From the NCBI RefSeq assembly GCF_022012435.1, contig NZ_JAKLUA010000003.1, positions 434,001 to 498,000 of the forward strand: a stretch of 64,000 bases of DNA. Reading direction: 5' to 3'. This DNA is from Bradyrhizobium zhengyangense. Lineage in GTDB: Bacteria > Pseudomonadota > Alphaproteobacteria > Rhizobiales > Xanthobacteraceae. A program made the translations under genes and the position numbers. Of this stretch, positions 36,485 to 45,485 are shown in pieces. The notes beneath the pieces are model-generated. The model saw only the letters and a program-made list of their open reading frames with translations. It was not told where the DNA came from and did not search any database. The first letter of the stretch is position 1. Every line of letters begins with the position of its first letter.

Positions 36485-37570
36485 TTACCCGAGCAGGGAA
36501 AGCATATGCCCCTGCTCAGGCGGAATGCTCCCCTTGAGCGTGTCGAGATAAATGCGCTGCACTGCTTCGGGGCCGCGGCTCTCGACCACGCGGAGGCTGC
36601 TCTCCAACATCGGGGTGAACCCCGACCACGCCACGCCAAACCGTTGCTCGATTCCGCCAGGACCCCAATCCTTAGCGCGCTTGCGGATGTGGTCGGGCGC
36701 GAAGAACCAGCGCGGCTTTGCGCCGGGCAAGACGCCTTCGTCGGCGTCGGTCGCGCGATGCGTCAGACCGACACGCACCGAGCAAGCCATCTGATGGCCG
36801 AAATGCCTGTGCAGTCCGGCCCGCAACGCACTGCTGCCGGCCATGTCGACGAAAGCGACCGGATTTTCCGGTGGCAACGAATGGATTCGATCGTAGGTCA
36901 CCACCGCGTCGTAGCAGGGCAGCGAGCGGACGAAACCGACATTGTTCGCTGAGGTCAGCCCGATCACGTTGCGGCCACGGCTGTGCAGGAGATGAGCGAG
37001 CCCAAACGCGGTCTTGCTCGACGCGCTCGACAGCAGCACGCTGCGTGCACCGAAATCGTCGTTCTCGGCGAGGAAGTCGTCGACCAGGAACGACAGCATG
37101 AACAGCGGCCGCAGCAGTGCCTGAAGATCACCCTGATGTCCGGCGAAAGCGGGATCGCCGGTGACACGGGAATAGAGATTATAGACCGGCGCGACTTGGC
37201 TGCGGTGCGCGGTGCCGTCACGAAGTGCGCGCTTGCTGACATCTGCGGCTTCGATAACGAGATGCGTCGCCATCGGGAAATAGCCGAACAGCCGTTCGCC
37301 CACGGCGACATCCGGATGTCGCGAGCCGATAACCTCGCCGAACCCCCACACCGGGATGTTGCCAAATCCCTGCGGCGCCGGAAAGATCTGCCAATATTTC
37401 AGCTCGTCGCCCATCACGGCATAGGTGATGTTTTTGGCGGTGAACGCGAAGCGCTCGACCTTCACCAGGAGCGCATCTGCGGGCAGGAGTGCTGCATCGG
37501 GAAGGGTGGTCTCGATCAGCTTGTATTGCGCGAGATCGTTGCGTGCGACGACGAAGTCGGTCGATGTCAT
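36485..37570 (-). CDS. DUF2855 family protein (MDR-like fold)
   Basis: From ATG 37570 the protein has 361 residues and matches the DUF2855 family: NITYAVMGDELKYWQIFPAP, PVWGFGEVIGSRHPDVAVGERLFGYFP and the nucleotide-fold-like SVLLSSASSKTAFGLAHLL. It resembles medium-chain quinone oxidoreductases but the usual glycine motif is changed (SSASSKTA), so cofactor binding is uncertain. The start overlaps the stop of the upstream glycosylase gene by four bases (ATGA). Function not established. Confidence 0.78.
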   Translation of the reverse strand: MTSTDFVVARNDLAQYKLIETTLPDAALLPADALLVKVERFAFTAKNITYAVMGDELKYWQIFPAPQGFGNIPVWGFGEVIGSRHPDVAVGERLFGYFPMATHLVIEAADVSKRALRDGTAHRSQVAPVYNLYSRVTGDPAFAGHQGDLQALLRPLFMLSFLVDDFLAENDDFGARSVLLSSASSKTAFGLAHLLHSRGRNVIGLTSANNVGFVRSLPCYDAVVTYDRIHSLPPENPVAFVDMAGSSALRAGLHRHFGHQMACSVRVGLTHRATDADEGVLPGAKPRWFFAPDHIRKRAKDWGPGGIEQRFGVAWSGFTPMLESSLRVVESRGPEAVQRIYLDTLKGSIPPEQGHMLSLLG

Positions 37571-38307
37571 GGTGAAGGTCCCGGCTTTTTCCGTGCCGGC
37601 ATCTTCTCCTTTACGGCTGCGCGCTTTGCAACAGCAACATTGTTTGAAACGGCGTTCGCTCCGCCGGCGATGACGCCCTCGCGGTTCTTCATCGCGCGGT
37701 AGTAGCTCCACCACAGATGTGCGGCGGCGCCACGCAGCGGACGCCAGGGTTCGGCGAGCGGCGCCATCTGCTTTTCCGTCGGCCGCGCCTTCAGGCCGAG
37801 GCCGATCCTGATTCCCTCCTGCACGGCGAGGTCGCCGGCGGGCCAGGCATCGCCATGGCCGAGGCAAAACAAGAGATAGACGTCGGCAGTCCACGGTCCG
37901 ATGCCCGGCAGCGAGACCAGCGTGTGATGCGCGGCATCGGCGTCTTCCTCGGCGAGCACGTCGAGGTTCAGCCGCTCGGCGACGATCTCGCGCGCCAGAT
38001 GTTTCAGCGTCTTGATCTTGGCCGCTGATAGTCCGAGCCGTCCCAGCCGGTCGGTGCGGGCGCGGCGCACCGCCTCATGGTCGAACGGATCGAAGGCCGC
38101 AGACAGCCGTCCCCAGATCGCGGCGGCGCTCGCGGTCGAGAGCTGCTGCCCGCAAACGATATGCGCAAGCCCCGCAAAGCCCGGCTCGCGCCGCCGCAAC
38201 GCCGGCATGCCTGCGATTTCTAGCACAGGCTTGAGGCGTGGATCGCGCTTGACCAGCGTGTGAACGGCTTCTTCGAGGTCGGACTGGGTTTCGAGGTGGA
38301 TGGTCAT
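37567..38307 (-). CDS. DNA-3-methyladenine glycosylase II (AlkA-like)
   Basis: From ATG 38307 the protein has 246 residues. The HhH-GPD core is clear: LPGIGPWTADVYLLFCLGH is the hairpin-helix segment and the catalytic Asp lies in AGDLAVQEG. IVCGQQLSTASAAAIWGRL is the glycosylase interface helix. It excises alkylated bases in DNA repair. The C-terminus is a basic Ala/Lys/Pro tail that could bind DNA non-specifically. It is head-to-head with GluQ-RS and coupled to the DUF2855 gene. Confidence 0.88.
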   Translation of the reverse strand: MTIHLETQSDLEEAVHTLVKRDPRLKPVLEIAGMPALRRREPGFAGLAHIVCGQQLSTASAAAIWGRLSAAFDPFDHEAVRRARTDRLGRLGLSAAKIKTLKHLAREIVAERLNLDVLAEEDADAAHHTLVSLPGIGPWTADVYLLFCLGHGDAWPAGDLAVQEGIRIGLGLKARPTEKQMAPLAEPWRPLRGAAAHLWWSYYRAMKNREGVIAGGANAVSNNVAVAKRAAVKEKMPARKKPGPSP

Positions 38308-38375
38308 TGGCGCTCTACTTGTCACGCACGGGCTTGACCCGCGCATCCATCTCCTATCGTAACAGAGTCTTGGCC

Positions 38376-39266
38376 ATGACGAGATCTTGCCAGATGCCGC
38401 CACCCGTTTTCCGATTTGCCCCCAGCCCGAACGGCCTCTTGCATCTCGGCCACGCTTATTCTGCGCTGCTCAATTTCGACCGCGTGCGCGAAACCGGCGG
38501 GCGGCTGTTGCTGCGGATCGAAGACATCGACGCGACGCGCTGCCGGCCGGAATTCGAGGCTGCGATCTACGAAGACCTCGCCTGGCTCGGGATCGCATGG
38601 GAAACGCCGGTGCGGCGGCAATCGGAGCGTCTCGCCGACTATCGCGCCGCGCTGGAAAAACTCTCCGCACTCGGTCTCGTCTATCCAGCTTTTGAGAGCC
38701 GCGCCGAGATCGCAAAGCTGGTCGCCGCCCGTGAGGCGGATGGGCCGTGGCCGCGCGATCCCGACGGCGCGCCGCTCTATCCTGGCGAGGCGAATTCGCT
38801 GCCGGCCAGCGAGCGATCGCGCCTGATTGCCTCTGGCGCGCCTTACGCCTTGCGCCTCGACATGGCGGCGGCCTGCCGGCAGGTCTCCGGTCTGACCTGG
38901 AACGAGTTGGGTGAGGGGCCCGACGGCGAGCGTGGCCTGGTCGCCGCGCGACCTGAGGCATGGGGCGACGTCATCCTGGCCCGTAAGGAGACGCCGACCA
39001 GCTATCATCTGTCTGTGGTGGTCGACGACGCGCTCCAGGACGTGACCGAGATCGTGCGTGGCCAGGACCTGTTTCACGCCACCTCGGTTCACCGACTGCT
39101 TCAGGCTCTGCTCGGCCTGACCGAACCCATCTATCGGCATCACGGCCTGATTCGCGGCACGGATGGCCGGAAGCTGTCGAAATCGGACCGCTCGACCGGC
39201 CTCCGGGAGTTGCGTGCGGCCGGTATCTCGCCCGCCGCCATCCGCACGACCGTGGGATTAGGCTAA
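38376..39266 (+). CDS. gluQ: glutamyl-Q tRNA(Asp) synthetase
   Basis: The protein (296 residues from ATG 38376; ATG 38394 is also possible) is a truncated glutamyl-tRNA synthetase-like enzyme that attaches Glu to queuosine in tRNA(Asp). The ATP motifs are HLGH in NGLLHLGHAYSAL and KLSKS in GRKLSKSDR; RIEDIDATRCRPEF is typical. The anticodon domain is absent, as expected. The CxC zinc cysteines of the E. coli enzyme are not present (YPAFESRAEI at that place). Confidence 0.88.
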   Translation: MTRSCQMPPPVFRFAPSPNGLLHLGHAYSALLNFDRVRETGGRLLLRIEDIDATRCRPEFEAAIYEDLAWLGIAWETPVRRQSERLADYRAALEKLSALGLVYPAFESRAEIAKLVAAREADGPWPRDPDGAPLYPGEANSLPASERSRLIASGAPYALRLDMAAACRQVSGLTWNELGEGPDGERGLVAARPEAWGDVILARKETPTSYHLSVVVDDALQDVTEIVRGQDLFHATSVHRLLQALLGLTEPIYRHHGLIRGTDGRKLSKSDRSTGLRELRAAGISPAAIRTTVGLG

Positions 39267-39371
39267 GTTTCTCTGGGGGTTAGCACAGCAGCGCCGTGAC
39301 TCCGGGGTGGCCGCCGTGCCATGGTCGCTCTTGAGCCCGGGGGTTCGAAGAGGATACTTCGAAGGGGATTT

Positions 39372-40640
39372 ATGGCGGCGAAAACGCGCGCAGCGCGCAC
39401 CACGCGAAAGTCCAGGCAGCCGCCTCGGAAGCGGGCCGGGGCGGTCGGCAAAGTGCGCGAGCGCAGCACCGTTGCGCCCGACGTGATTCAGGCGGCGCTT
39501 GCAGCCTTTGCCCACGAGGTCCGCACGCCCCTGACCGGCATTCTGGCGATCAGCGATTTGCTTTCGACCTCCGATCTTGGCGAGCGGGAGCGGCGTTGGG
39601 CCGACACCATCAAGGCCGGTGCCGAGCATCTGGCTAACCTCGCTACGCTGTTCGTCGATGCCGCCAAGACCGGCAAGGGCGCCGGCAAGAGCGGCACGCT
39701 ACGGCAGGATCTGTTTGATTTGCGCGCGCTCGCGCGCAGCACCGGCGATTCGCTCGCTGGTCGCGCCGCCGCCAAGGGTCTTCAGGCCGAGGTCGACATC
39801 TCGGACAAGCTCCCGGGCCTCGTGGTCGGCGATTCCGTTCGCCTCCGCGCCGCACTCGAGAACCTGATCGACAATGCAGTCAAATTCACCGAGCAGGGCG
39901 CTGTGGCCATCTCGGCCGCGCCTTGGCGGCCCGTCAAGGGCAAAGCGAGCGGCAAAGCCAAGGACAAGCGCCGGGTCGGCGTCGCCTTCTCGGTCTCCGA
40001 CAGCGGCATCGGCCTGACCATGGCCGAGATCAAACGGCTGTTCCGCCCGTTCACCCAGGCCAATGTCACCATCGCCTCCCGCTTCGGCGGCGCCGGGCTC
40101 GGTCTGTCTTCGGTCAAGCAGCTGGCGCGTGCGATGGGCGGCGACATCACGGTGGCACCGCGGCGCAGCGGCGGCGCCACCTTCACCCTGACCGTCACGC
40201 TCGATGCGGCGGGGCCGGCCAAGGCACGCAAGACGGAAGGCGGCGAAGCGGAGCCGCTGGCGGCGCTGCGCGTGCTCAGCGTCGAGGACAATCCATTCGG
40301 CCGCGTCGTGCTCAACACGATCCTGACCGAGCTCGGCCATCATGCCGAGTTCATCGGGCGCGGTGAGGATGCAGTGAGCCGGCTCGCGCAGGGTGGCTTC
40401 GATGCGGTGCTGATGGACATGGTGTTGCCGGGCATCGACGGCGTCGAGGCCATCAGGCGTATCCGCACAATGCAGGCGCCGCTGGCTCGGATCCCGATCA
40501 TCGGCGTGTCCGGTCGTGGCGAGGACGAGGCGGCCTCGCGCGAGGCCGGCGCCGACGCCTTCCTGGTCAAGCCTGTGTCCCCGCGGGCTTTAGCGACTGC
40601 GCTGCTTGAAGCGACACGCCGTGAGGAAGTCGCGACTTGA
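39372..40640 (+). CDS. soluble hybrid histidine kinase with receiver domain
   Basis: ATG 39372 follows GAAGGGG and gives 422 residues. After a basic Ala/Arg/Lys-rich N-terminus comes the dimerisation helix with phospho-His48 (FAHEVRTPL), an ATPase domain (NLIDNAVKF, DSGIGL, FGGAGLGLSSV) and a C-terminal receiver with phospho-Asp in LMDMVLPGIDG and Lys in LVKPVSP. No membrane segment or sensor domain is seen, so input must come from a partner protein. Its last 74 bases overlap the convergent BrkB-type gene. Confidence 0.88.
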   Translation: MAAKTRAARTTRKSRQPPRKRAGAVGKVRERSTVAPDVIQAALAAFAHEVRTPLTGILAISDLLSTSDLGERERRWADTIKAGAEHLANLATLFVDAAKTGKGAGKSGTLRQDLFDLRALARSTGDSLAGRAAAKGLQAEVDISDKLPGLVVGDSVRLRAALENLIDNAVKFTEQGAVAISAAPWRPVKGKASGKAKDKRRVGVAFSVSDSGIGLTMAEIKRLFRPFTQANVTIASRFGGAGLGLSSVKQLARAMGGDITVAPRRSGGATFTLTVTLDAAGPAKARKTEGGEAEPLAALRVLSVEDNPFGRVVLNTILTELGHHAEFIGRGEDAVSRLAQGGFDAVLMDMVLPGIDGVEAIRRIRTMQAPLARIPIIGVSGRGEDEAASREAGADAFLVKPVSPRALATALLEATRREEVAT

Positions 40641-41460
40641 TGATCGCGGCGTTGAGCTCGCCGCCGAAGACGAAGATCGCGGCAATGAAATACAGAAACA
40701 CCAGCGCGATGATTACCGAGGCGAGCCCCGCATACATCGTGACGTAATTATTGGCGAAGCGCGCCAGATATTGGCCGAACACGATGCCCGAGATCAGCGA
40801 GGCAACGATGGTGAAGACGATGCCGGGCAGGATCTGGAAAAAGCTGCGTCGGCCCGCCGGCAGCCAGGCATGCAGGATGACCAGTGCCACCACCAGCGCG
40901 CCTATGGTGATGCCGTAACGCAGCCAGGTGAGAATACTTTCGTTTGACTCGACGAACAGTGGAATGTGTCGCCGCGCCGCCTCGATGAAGAGCGGGCCAA
41001 GCACGATCAGGAACGCCATCGCGAGCGCCGTGAAGGCCGCAACCAGCGTGTAGCCGATCGATTCCAGCCGCAGCCAATACCAGCGCCGCATCTCCACCAC
41101 CGCATAGGCGCGGTTGAGCGCGACCCTGAGCGCCTCGACGCCGTTGGAGGCGAAATAGACCGACAGCACCGCGCCGATGGTCAGCACCCCCGTGCGGGTC
41201 GTGGTCAGCACGTCGTGGATCTCTCCCGACAGGGAATCGGCCACTTGCTTCGGCCAGACTTCGAGCATCAGCCCGGCTGCCTGGTCGGCAAGCTCCTTGG
41301 AGCCGAAGAAGCCGGCGAGCGAAGTCAGCACGATCAGGAACGGGAATAGCGCCATCAGCGTCGACAGTGCGATATGGCTCGAGATCGCCCAGCCGTCGTC
41401 GGCCAGGAACGTGTAGAAGGCGTCTTCCACGATGACATAGATCGTGCGGATGACTTTCAC
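40567..41460 (-). CDS. YihY/BrkB-family membrane protein
   Basis: From GTG 41460 the protein has 297 residues; the upstream open frame to ATG 41553 runs through a hairpin repeat and looks non-coding. Six predicted helices and the family markers DGWAISSHIALSTLMALFPFLIVL, LSVYFASNGVEALRVALNRAY and YVTMYAGLASVIIALVFLY identify the YihY/BrkB group, once called ribonuclease BN by mistake. Function is unknown; a transport role has been suggested for the family. The C-terminal codons lie inside the receiver-domain region of the kinase gene on the other strand. Confidence 0.85.
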   Translation of the reverse strand: MKVIRTIYVIVEDAFYTFLADDGWAISSHIALSTLMALFPFLIVLTSLAGFFGSKELADQAAGLMLEVWPKQVADSLSGEIHDVLTTTRTGVLTIGAVLSVYFASNGVEALRVALNRAYAVVEMRRWYWLRLESIGYTLVAAFTALAMAFLIVLGPLFIEAARRHIPLFVESNESILTWLRYGITIGALVVALVILHAWLPAGRRSFFQILPGIVFTIVASLISGIVFGQYLARFANNYVTMYAGLASVIIALVFLYFIAAIFVFGGELNAAIIKSRLPHGVSLQAAQSLKPAGTQA

Positions 41461-41514
41461 GGTGTGCCCCAGAGCAAGTTTGCTCTCACTTCGCGAGCGG
41501 CCCGGATTCGCGCC

Positions 41515-41534
41515 TCTCCCCGCAAGCGGGGAGA
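41515..41534. repeat. CTCCCCGC hairpin element
   Basis: TCTCCCCGC and GCGGGGAGA form a perfect 9-bp stem with a 2-base spacer. It lies in the 5' region of the BrkB-type gene, outside the preferred coding region, and looks like a single palindromic repeat unit. Confidence 0.5.
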
Positions 41535-41657
41535 CGCGAGGAGGACGGACCATGCGAGCAAATCGGAAATCATTCGGCCAGCTTCTGACATTATGGGATC
41601 AAAAGCCAGATTTGGAACGCCATGGCGGAGCGCCGCACACGGTGTTATCACCCCCAA

Positions 41658-41852
41658 ATGGCATCTCTCCTGAGTACTTTCATTCTGCCGATCGCCGTGG
41701 CCGCCGTGGCGGTGGTGCTGCTGCTCGGCCTCGTCAACATGATGCGTGGCGGCTCGCCCAACACCTCGCAGAAATTGATGCGTTGGCGCGTGCTGCTGCA
41801 GTTCATCGCGATCGTTATCGCCATGGTCGCGGTCTGGGCGATGGGGCGATAG
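41658..41852 (+). CDS. small HIG1-like twin-membrane-helix protein
   Basis: The 64-residue protein has two hydrophobic helices (about 5-25 and 43-62) joined by NMMRGGSPNTSQKLMRWRVLLQ, whose SQKLMRWRVLLQ part matches the HIG1-domain loop. In mitochondria HIG1 proteins associate with cytochrome c oxidase supercomplexes; small alphaproteobacterial homologues are thought to act at terminal oxidases. An ATG at 41622 is possible, but 41658 starts directly before the first helix. Confidence 0.75.
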   Translation: MASLLSTFILPIAVAAVAVVLLLGLVNMMRGGSPNTSQKLMRWRVLLQFIAIVIAMVAVWAMGR

Positions 41853-41921
41853 GGCATGATCCGGACCCGAAGGGCCGCGTTTGCGAAAAGTGTGAAGCGG
41901 TTTTCCGGCTGGATCTTGCCC
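41852..41921. repeat. degenerate GCATGATCC palindrome element
   Basis: GGGCATGATCC (41852-41862) and GGATCTTGCCC (41911-41921) are inverted arms with one mismatch; the interior GCGAAAAGTGTGAAGCGGTTTTCC matches the interior of the element at 13688-13736 read on the other strand. It lies between the HIG1-like gene, whose stop it touches, and the adenosyltransferase gene. Confidence 0.65.
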
Positions 41922-41940
41922 TAAGAACAAGGACACTTTC

Positions 41941-42513
41941 ATGGTCGTGCTCAACCGCATCTATACGAAGACTGGTGACGACGGCACGACAGCGCTCGGA
42001 ACCGGCGAGCGCCGTCCGAAATATGATCTGCGCATCGCAGCCTATGGCACGGTCGATGAGACCAATGCCGCGATCGGCGTGGTACGCCTTCACACCAGGG
42101 ATGCGCCGGAGCTCGATGCCATGCTCGGCCGCATCCAGAATGATTTGTTCGATCTCGGCGCCGATCTCGCGGTACCCGAGCGTGAAGGCAAGGCGGAGCG
42201 ACTGCGGGTAGTGGCGAGCCAGGTCGAGCGGCTCGAGCATGACATCGACGCGATCAACGACAAGCTTGCGCCGCTCACTTCTTTCGTGCTCCCGGGCGGC
42301 ACGCCGGCCGCCGCCTACCTCCATGTCGCGCGCACGATTTGCCGCAGGGCGGAACGCGTGATGGTGGAACTGGCCGCCCAGCCCGGCGAACCCGTCGGCA
42401 CGGCTGGCATCCAGTATATGAATCGCCTGTCGGACTTCTTGTTCGTGGCCAGCCGCGCCGCTAACCATGATGGTGCCGGCGACGTGCTCTGGGTTCCGGG
42501 CCAGAATCGCTGA
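41941..42513 (+). CDS. cob(I)alamin adenosyltransferase, PduO type
   Basis: A 190-residue protein that transfers the adenosyl group of ATP to cob(I)alamin to make coenzyme B12. YTKTGDDGTTAL (8-19) is the ATP loop, YDLRIAAYGTVDETNAAIG the start of the helical bundle, and ICRRAERVMVEL with QYMNRLSDFLFVASR the conserved C-terminal helices. Length is normal. It is followed by etfBA, an arrangement I associate with Bradyrhizobium-like genomes. Confidence 0.92.
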   Translation: MVVLNRIYTKTGDDGTTALGTGERRPKYDLRIAAYGTVDETNAAIGVVRLHTRDAPELDAMLGRIQNDLFDLGADLAVPEREGKAERLRVVASQVERLEHDIDAINDKLAPLTSFVLPGGTPAAAYLHVARTICRRAERVMVELAAQPGEPVGTAGIQYMNRLSDFLFVASRAANHDGAGDVLWVPGQNR

Positions 42514-42639
42514 CCCATTGAGATCAGCATTTCAGGGGGCTAAAATTAGGCCCCTTCGCGCGTTGACCGGGCCGGATCAGGCCTTTAGGTTCCGCGCCAG
42601 TTGAATAATCCCCCTCCCAAATTGAGTGAAAGAGGATCG

Positions 42640-43389
42640 ATGAAGGTCTTAGTGCCGGTAAAGCGGGTGGTCGATTACAACGTCAAGGTCCGCGTCAAGG
42701 GCGATGGATCGGGCGTTGAACTCGCCAACGTCAAGATGTCGATGAACCCCTTCGACGAAATCGCGGTCGAGGAAGCGCTGCGCCTGAAGGAAGCCGGCAA
42801 GGCGACCGAAGTCGTGGTGGTCTCCATAGGACCTGCGCAGGCGTCGGAGACGATCCGCACGGGCCTCGCCATGGGCGCCGACCGCGGCATCCTGGTGAAG
42901 GCCGAAGGCATCGTTGAGCCGCTCGCTGTCGCAAAGATCCTCAAGAAGGTTGCTGACGAAGAGCAGCCCGGCCTGATCATCCTCGGCAAGCAGGCGATCG
43001 ACGACGACAGCAACCAGACCGGTCAGATGCTGGCCGCGCTGCTGGGCTGGTCGCAGGCAACCTTCGCCTCGAAGCTCGAGGTCGAAGGCTCCGACTTCAA
43101 GGTCACCCGCGAGGTCGACGGCGGCTTGCAGACCGTCAAGCTCAAGGGGCCGGCGATCGTCACCACCGATCTGCGTCTCAACGAGCCGCGTTACGCTTCG
43201 CTGCCCAACATCATGAAGGCCAAGAAGAAGCCGATCGCGGAGAAGACCGTCGCCGATTACGGCGTCGACGTCACTGCGCGCCTCGAAGTTCTGAAGACGG
43301 CCGAGCCCGCGGGCCGCAAGGCCGGCGTCAAGGTGAAGGACGTCGCCGAGCTGGTGTCGAAGCTCAAGAACGAAGCCGGGGTGCTCTGA
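42640..43389 (+). CDS. etfB: electron transfer flavoprotein beta subunit
   Basis: The 249-residue protein binds AMP and, with EtfA, the FAD that carries electrons from acyl-CoA dehydrogenases to the quinone pool. [16 protein letters not shown] is the typical N-terminus and [16 protein letters not shown] a family signature; [20 protein letters not shown] carries the recognition loop. ATG 42640 follows GAAAGAGGA; a TTG at 42601 would add 13 residues. The stop overlaps the etfA ATG by one base. Confidence 0.95.
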   Translation: MKVLVPVKRVVDYNVKVRVKGDGSGVELANVKMSMNPFDEIAVEEALRLKEAGKATEVVVVSIGPAQASETIRTGLAMGADRGILVKAEGIVEPLAVAKILKKVADEEQPGLIILGKQAIDDDSNQTGQMLAALLGWSQATFASKLEVEGSDFKVTREVDGGLQTVKLKGPAIVTTDLRLNEPRYASLPNIMKAKKKPIAEKTVADYGVDVTARLEVLKTAEPAGRKAGVKVKDVAELVSKLKNEAGVL

Positions 43390-44339
43390 TGACTGCGCTG
43401 TTGATTGCTGAACACGAACACGAGGTCCTCAAGGACTCCACCAACAAGGCGCTGACCGCGGCTTCCCAACTCGGCGGCGACGTCCACGTGCTGGTCGCCG
43501 GTGGCGGGCAGGGCACCAAGGCTGCGGCCGAGGCCGCCTCGAAGCTCGCTGGTGTCGCCAAGGTGCTGGTCGCCGAAGGCGAAGCCTACGCGCACGATCT
43601 CGCCGAGCCGCTGGCGGCACTGATCGTCTCGCTGGCCCCGTCCTATGACGCGATCGTCGCGCCCGCGACCTCGCGATTCAAGAACGTGATGCCGCGCGTC
43701 GCAGCCCTGCTCGACGTCATGCAGGTCTCGGAGATCACCAAGGTGGTCGCCCCCGATACCTATGAGCGTCCGATCTATGCCGGCAACGCCATCCAGACGG
43801 TGAAGTCGAAGGACGCCAAGAAGGTCATCACGGTCCGTACCTCGACCTTCGCGGCGGCAGCCAGCGGCGGCAGCGCGCCGGTCGAGAGCGTTGCGGCGGC
43901 GGCGGATCCGGGCCTGTCGACCTTTGTCGGCGAGGAAGTCGCCAAGAGCGACCGTCCGGAGCTGACCTCGGCCAAGATCATCGTTTCCGGCGGTCGGGCC
44001 ATGCAGAGCCGCGAGAACTTCGCCAAGTACATCGAGCCGCTCGCCGACAAGTTAGGGGCCGGTGTCGGTGCCTCCCGTGCGGCGGTCGATGCCGGCTATG
44101 CGCCGAACGACTGGCAGGTCGGCCAGACCGGCAAGGTCGTGGCCCCCGAGCTCTACGTCGCGGTGGGCATTTCCGGTGCCATCCAGCATCTGGCCGGCAT
44201 GAAGGACTCCAAGGTGATCGTCGCGATCAACAAGGACGAGGACGCGCCGATCTTCCAGGTGGCCGATTACGGTCTGGTCGCCGACCTCTACCAAGCGGTT
44301 CCGGAGCTGACCGACGAACTCGGCAAGCTCGGCAAGTAA
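43389..44339 (+). CDS. etfA: electron transfer flavoprotein alpha subunit
   Basis: The 316-residue protein holds the FAD in its C-terminal domain: [36 protein letters not shown] and [12 protein letters not shown] are the flavin-binding segments. The N-terminal half is the Rossmann-like domain facing EtfB. It is translationally coupled to etfB and followed by a strong terminator. Confidence 0.95.
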   Translation: MTALLIAEHEHEVLKDSTNKALTAASQLGGDVHVLVAGGGQGTKAAAEAASKLAGVAKVLVAEGEAYAHDLAEPLAALIVSLAPSYDAIVAPATSRFKNVMPRVAALLDVMQVSEITKVVAPDTYERPIYAGNAIQTVKSKDAKKVITVRTSTFAAAASGGSAPVESVAAAADPGLSTFVGEEVAKSDRPELTSAKIIVSGGRAMQSRENFAKYIEPLADKLGAGVGASRAAVDAGYAPNDWQVGQTGKVVAPELYVAVGISGAIQHLAGMKDSKVIVAINKDEDAPIFQVADYGLVADLYQAVPELTDELGKLGK

Positions 44340-44350
44340 AACGCGATAAA

Positions 44351-44385
44351 AACACCGGCCGGAGGTATAAACTCCGGCCGGTGTT
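44351..44385 (+). terminator. rho-independent terminator of etfBA
   Basis: AACACCGGCCGGAG (44351-44364) pairs perfectly with CTCCGGCCGGTGTT (44372-44385) over a 7-base loop, followed by TC and a short T run. Confidence 0.85.
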
Positions 44386-44532
44386 TCATTTCTGAGCCGT
44401 TTTCTTTGGCGTGGGGCACGCCTTCGAAGCGATCCAATCTAGGTTTCGGGCCAAGGTTCTGATTAAATCGATCCTCCCGGCTCAGGGGATTAGGCAGGGC
44501 GCGATATGCGCGCCGTTCCGGTGGATGACATT

Positions 44533-45414
44533 ATGGCGGCAGTGATCAAGAAGGTCGGCGTGATCGGCGCGGGTCAGATGGGCAACGGCATCGCGCATGT
44601 CGCGGCCCTGGCCGGTTTCGATGTGGTGCTCAACGATGTCTCGGCCGACCGCCTGAAATCAGGCATGGCCACCATCAATGGCAATCTGGCGCGCCAGGTC
44701 TCCAAGAAGGGGGTCACCGAGGACGACAAGACCAAGGCGATGGCGCGCATCTCGCTGGCCGAGAAGCTGGACGACCTCGCCGACTGCGATCTTGTGATCG
44801 AGACCGCGGTCGAGAAGGAAGAGGTCAAGCGCAAGATCTTCCACGAACTTTGCGCGATTCTGAAGCCGGAGGCGATCGTCGCCTCCGACACGTCCTCGAT
44901 CTCGATCACCCGCCTTGCCGCCGCGACCGACCGGCCCGAGCGCTTCATCGGCATTCACTTCATGAATCCGGTGCCGCTGATGGAGCTGGTGGAGCTGATC
45001 CGCGGCATCGCCACCGATGATTCCACCTTCGAGGCCTCCAAGGAATTCGTCGCCAAGCTCGGCAAGCAGGTCGCGGTCTCCGAGGATTTCCCGGCCTTCA
45101 TCGTCAACCGCATCCTGCTGCCGATGATCAACGAGGCGATCTACACGCTGTATGAAGGCGTCGGCAATGTCGAGGCGATCGACGCGGCGATGAAACTCGG
45201 CGCCCACCATCCAATGGGCCCGCTCGAGCTCGCCGATTTCATCGGTCTCGATACCTGCCTTTCGATCATGCAGGTGCTGCACGAGGGCCTCGCCGACTCG
45301 AAGTACCGGCCGTGCCCGCTGCTGGTGAAATACGTCGAAGCCGGCTGGCTCGGTCGCAAGACCCAGCGCGGCTTCTACGACTACCGCGGGGCCAAGCCGG
45401 TTCCGACCCGCTAA
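44533..45414 (+). CDS. 3-hydroxybutyryl-CoA dehydrogenase
   Basis: From ATG 44533 the protein has 293 residues, the normal length. GVIGAGQMGNGIAHV is the NAD site, the catalytic His is in FIGIHFMNPVPLMELVE, and FIVNRILLPMINEA plus GAHHPMGPLELADFIGLD mark the C-terminal dimer domain. It oxidises (S)-3-hydroxyacyl-CoA in butyrate/PHB or aromatic metabolism. It lies after the etf terminator and has its own promoter. A GTG/ATG at 44506 would add nine residues. Confidence 0.93.
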   Translation: MAAVIKKVGVIGAGQMGNGIAHVAALAGFDVVLNDVSADRLKSGMATINGNLARQVSKKGVTEDDKTKAMARISLAEKLDDLADCDLVIETAVEKEEVKRKIFHELCAILKPEAIVASDTSSISITRLAAATDRPERFIGIHFMNPVPLMELVELIRGIATDDSTFEASKEFVAKLGKQVAVSEDFPAFIVNRILLPMINEAIYTLYEGVGNVEAIDAAMKLGAHHPMGPLELADFIGLDTCLSIMQVLHEGLADSKYRPCPLLVKYVEAGWLGRKTQRGFYDYRGAKPVPTR

Positions 45415-45485
45415 TCCATCTTGTGACAATTCATGTTGCGTTAACCCCTCGCGCCTAGGCTGCGGCCGGTACAAGGGTTCGCGTA

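Noticed and set aside
42534..42555. AGGGG...CCCCT hairpin after the adenosyltransferase gene
   Set aside because: The stem is interrupted by mismatches and has only five outer pairs, too weak to call a terminator.
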